Shown here: positions 63,158 to 64,000 of the stretch, in pieces
How positions within the stretch are numbered: the stretch's first letter is position 1
Layout of the letters: every line of letters starts with the position of its first letter
Source of the DNA: Methylopila jiangsuensis
GTDB lineage: Bacteria; Pseudomonadota; Alphaproteobacteria; Rhizobiales; Methylopilaceae
DNA length: 64,000 nucleotides
Assembly (NCBI RefSeq): GCF_027922305.1
Contig: NZ_BSFK01000004.1
Span: forward strand, 1 to 64,000
Direction of reading: 5' to 3'
Notes under the pieces: model-generated
What the model was told of the DNA's origin: nothing
What the model saw: the letters and a program-made list of their open reading frames with translations, nothing else
The model's database searches: none
Position numbers and translations under genes: made by a program

Positions 63158-64000
63158 TCAGATGACGTTGGTGCGGACCTTGCCGTCCGGGGCCTTCAGG
63201 CCGTCCTTGGTGCAGACGCCGGCGTCCGGGTAGATCGAGTACGGGTCCGGAGCCACGTGCTTCTCGGCGGCCTTGACGATCTTGAACGTGCCGTCCGCCT
63301 GGCACTGGCCGATCTTCGGCTTGAGCCAGGTGTTGAAGTTGTTCTCGTCGATCCAGACCAGGCCTTCCGGCGAGACCGCGTCCTCGACCCGGACGCCGCC
63401 CGAATGGTCGCGGATGGCGCGGGGGGTGACGTTCTCGAAGCCGACGGCGGCGGCGGCCTTTTCAAAGCCGGCCTTGAACACGTAGGCGGTGAGGTACGTC
63501 TCCTCCATGTTGTAGTGGGTCACGCCGTTCTTGCCGTACTTCGACTTCAGGAAGTTCTCGACGAACTTCTGGTTGGTCGGGTTGTCGAGCGACTGGAAGT
63601 ACGGCGCGGACAGGAAGTGGCCGGCGCCGAACTCGGCGCCCATGGCGCGGGTCTCGATCTCGCCGGTGGTCAGCGAGGCGATCGGCATGGTGTCGACCTT
63701 GAAGCCTTCCTGCTTGAACTGCTTGTGGAAGGCGATGTCGGAGGCGCCGACCACGGTCGAGAAGATGAAGTCCGGCTTGGCGTCGCGGATCTTGTTGAGC
63801 ACGGGGCCGAACTCGGACGAGCCGAGCGGAATGTACTCCTCGCCGAGCAGCTCTCCGCCGGCCTTCTCAAGCCAGATCTTGGCGTTCTTGTTGGACTCTT
63901 TCGGCCACACGTAGTTGGAGCCGACGAAGAAGACCTTCTTGCCGAACTTTTCGACCATGAAGGGGATGAGGTCCTGGGAGTGCTGGTTGGCCAGCGGGCC
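63158..64000 (-). CDS. urtA: Urt/Fmd-type substrate-binding protein (5' end outside window)
   Basis: This is the C-terminal 280 residues of a periplasmic binding protein of the urea/short-chain-amide family (UrtA, FmdD, AmiC relatives). The frame is open to the window edge, where it reads GPLANQHSQDLIPF. Visible family blocks are KVFFVGSNYVWPKESNKNAK, DFIFSTVVGASDIAFHKQF, and the late segment VWIDENNFNTWLKPKIGQC. Urea and amides such as acetamide and formamide are known ligands of relatives. The adjoining DMFase-type genes favour an amide. The signal peptide and N-terminal lobe lie beyond the window. Confidence 0.92.
   Translation of the reverse strand, partial: GPLANQHSQDLIPFMVEKFGKKVFFVGSNYVWPKESNKNAKIWLEKAGGELLGEEYIPLGSSEFGPVLNKIRDAKPDFIFSTVVGASDIAFHKQFKQEGFKVDTMPIASLTTGEIETRAMGAEFGAGHFLSAPYFQSLDNPTNQKFVENFLKSKYGKNGVTHYNMEETYLTAYVFKAGFEKAAAAVGFENVTPRAIRDHSGGVRVEDAVSPEGLVWIDENNFNTWLKPKIGQCQADGTFKIVKAAEKHVAPDPYSIYPDAGVCTKDGLKAPDGKVRTNVI

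Noticed and set aside
59560-64000. Dedicated urea uptake system feeding a urease
   Set aside because: The transporter genes are of the Urt class, but no urease, urea carboxylase or allophanate hydrolase gene is in the window. The adjoining genes encode a DMFase-type amidohydrolase, so an amide substrate is favoured, although urea is not excluded.

Overview
The window is 64 kb of GC-rich chromosome from an alphaproteobacterium, most likely of the order Hyphomicrobiales. The gene order sucD-odhA-odhB-lpdA, the Usg-family gene, gltBD, glnK-amtB, an Urt-type transporter, a TorF-type porin and a small heat-shock gene with a ROSE-like leader all fit that group. Genus cannot be read from the sequence. 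Coding is dense on both strands. I saw no rRNA, tRNA, CRISPR array, transposase or prophage gene.

Left part (1-32 kb) is mostly housekeeping. It opens with the end of sucD and the 2-oxoglutarate dehydrogenase operon (odhA, odhB, lpdA), with a DUF4160/DUF2442 pair and a small membrane protein inserted between odhB and lpdA. Then come an orphan SsuA-type binding protein, a DMT exporter, an enoyl-CoA hydratase, gltX, nadE, a Usg protein, a Tat-exported beta-helix protein, a CHASE4-GGDEF-EAL protein, several small membrane proteins, a DUF488 protein, a lipase-like hydrolase, an Hsp20 gene, gltB-gltD, a LolA-family protein, a UbiH-family hydroxylase and tesB.

Middle part (32-53 kb): glnK-amtB with a sigma-54-like promoter and an unexplained palindromic repeat upstream; ftsK; an unusual signal peptidase I homologue; a three-gene polysaccharide export block (Wzz-type, Wzx-type flippase, epimerase); glucokinase; RluA; a diacylglycerol-kinase-like protein; a TetR regulator; and the succinate dehydrogenase genes. 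Here sdhCDA is separated from sdhB by two sugar-modification-type genes.

Right part (53-64 kb) is the accessory region of interest, all on the minus strand. An Urt/Fmd-type ABC transporter (urtA partial, B, C, D, E) is followed by two genes for an N,N-dimethylformamidase-type iron amidohydrolase (small and large subunit). After these come a Rieske-oxygenase homologue that has lost its canonical metal ligands, a Sel1-repeat protein, a 102-residue protein of unknown family and a TorF-type porin. Uptake of a short amide, hydrolysis to an amine plus an acid (dimethylamine plus formate if the substrate is DMF), and nitrogen or one-carbon use is the simplest reading. The roles of the degenerate Rieske protein, the Sel1 protein and the 102-residue protein are unknown. 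A sigma-70-like promoter running straight into an intrinsic terminator lies just upstream of the small-subunit gene, and CTAG-rich motifs sit at both ends of the hydrolase-porin segment.
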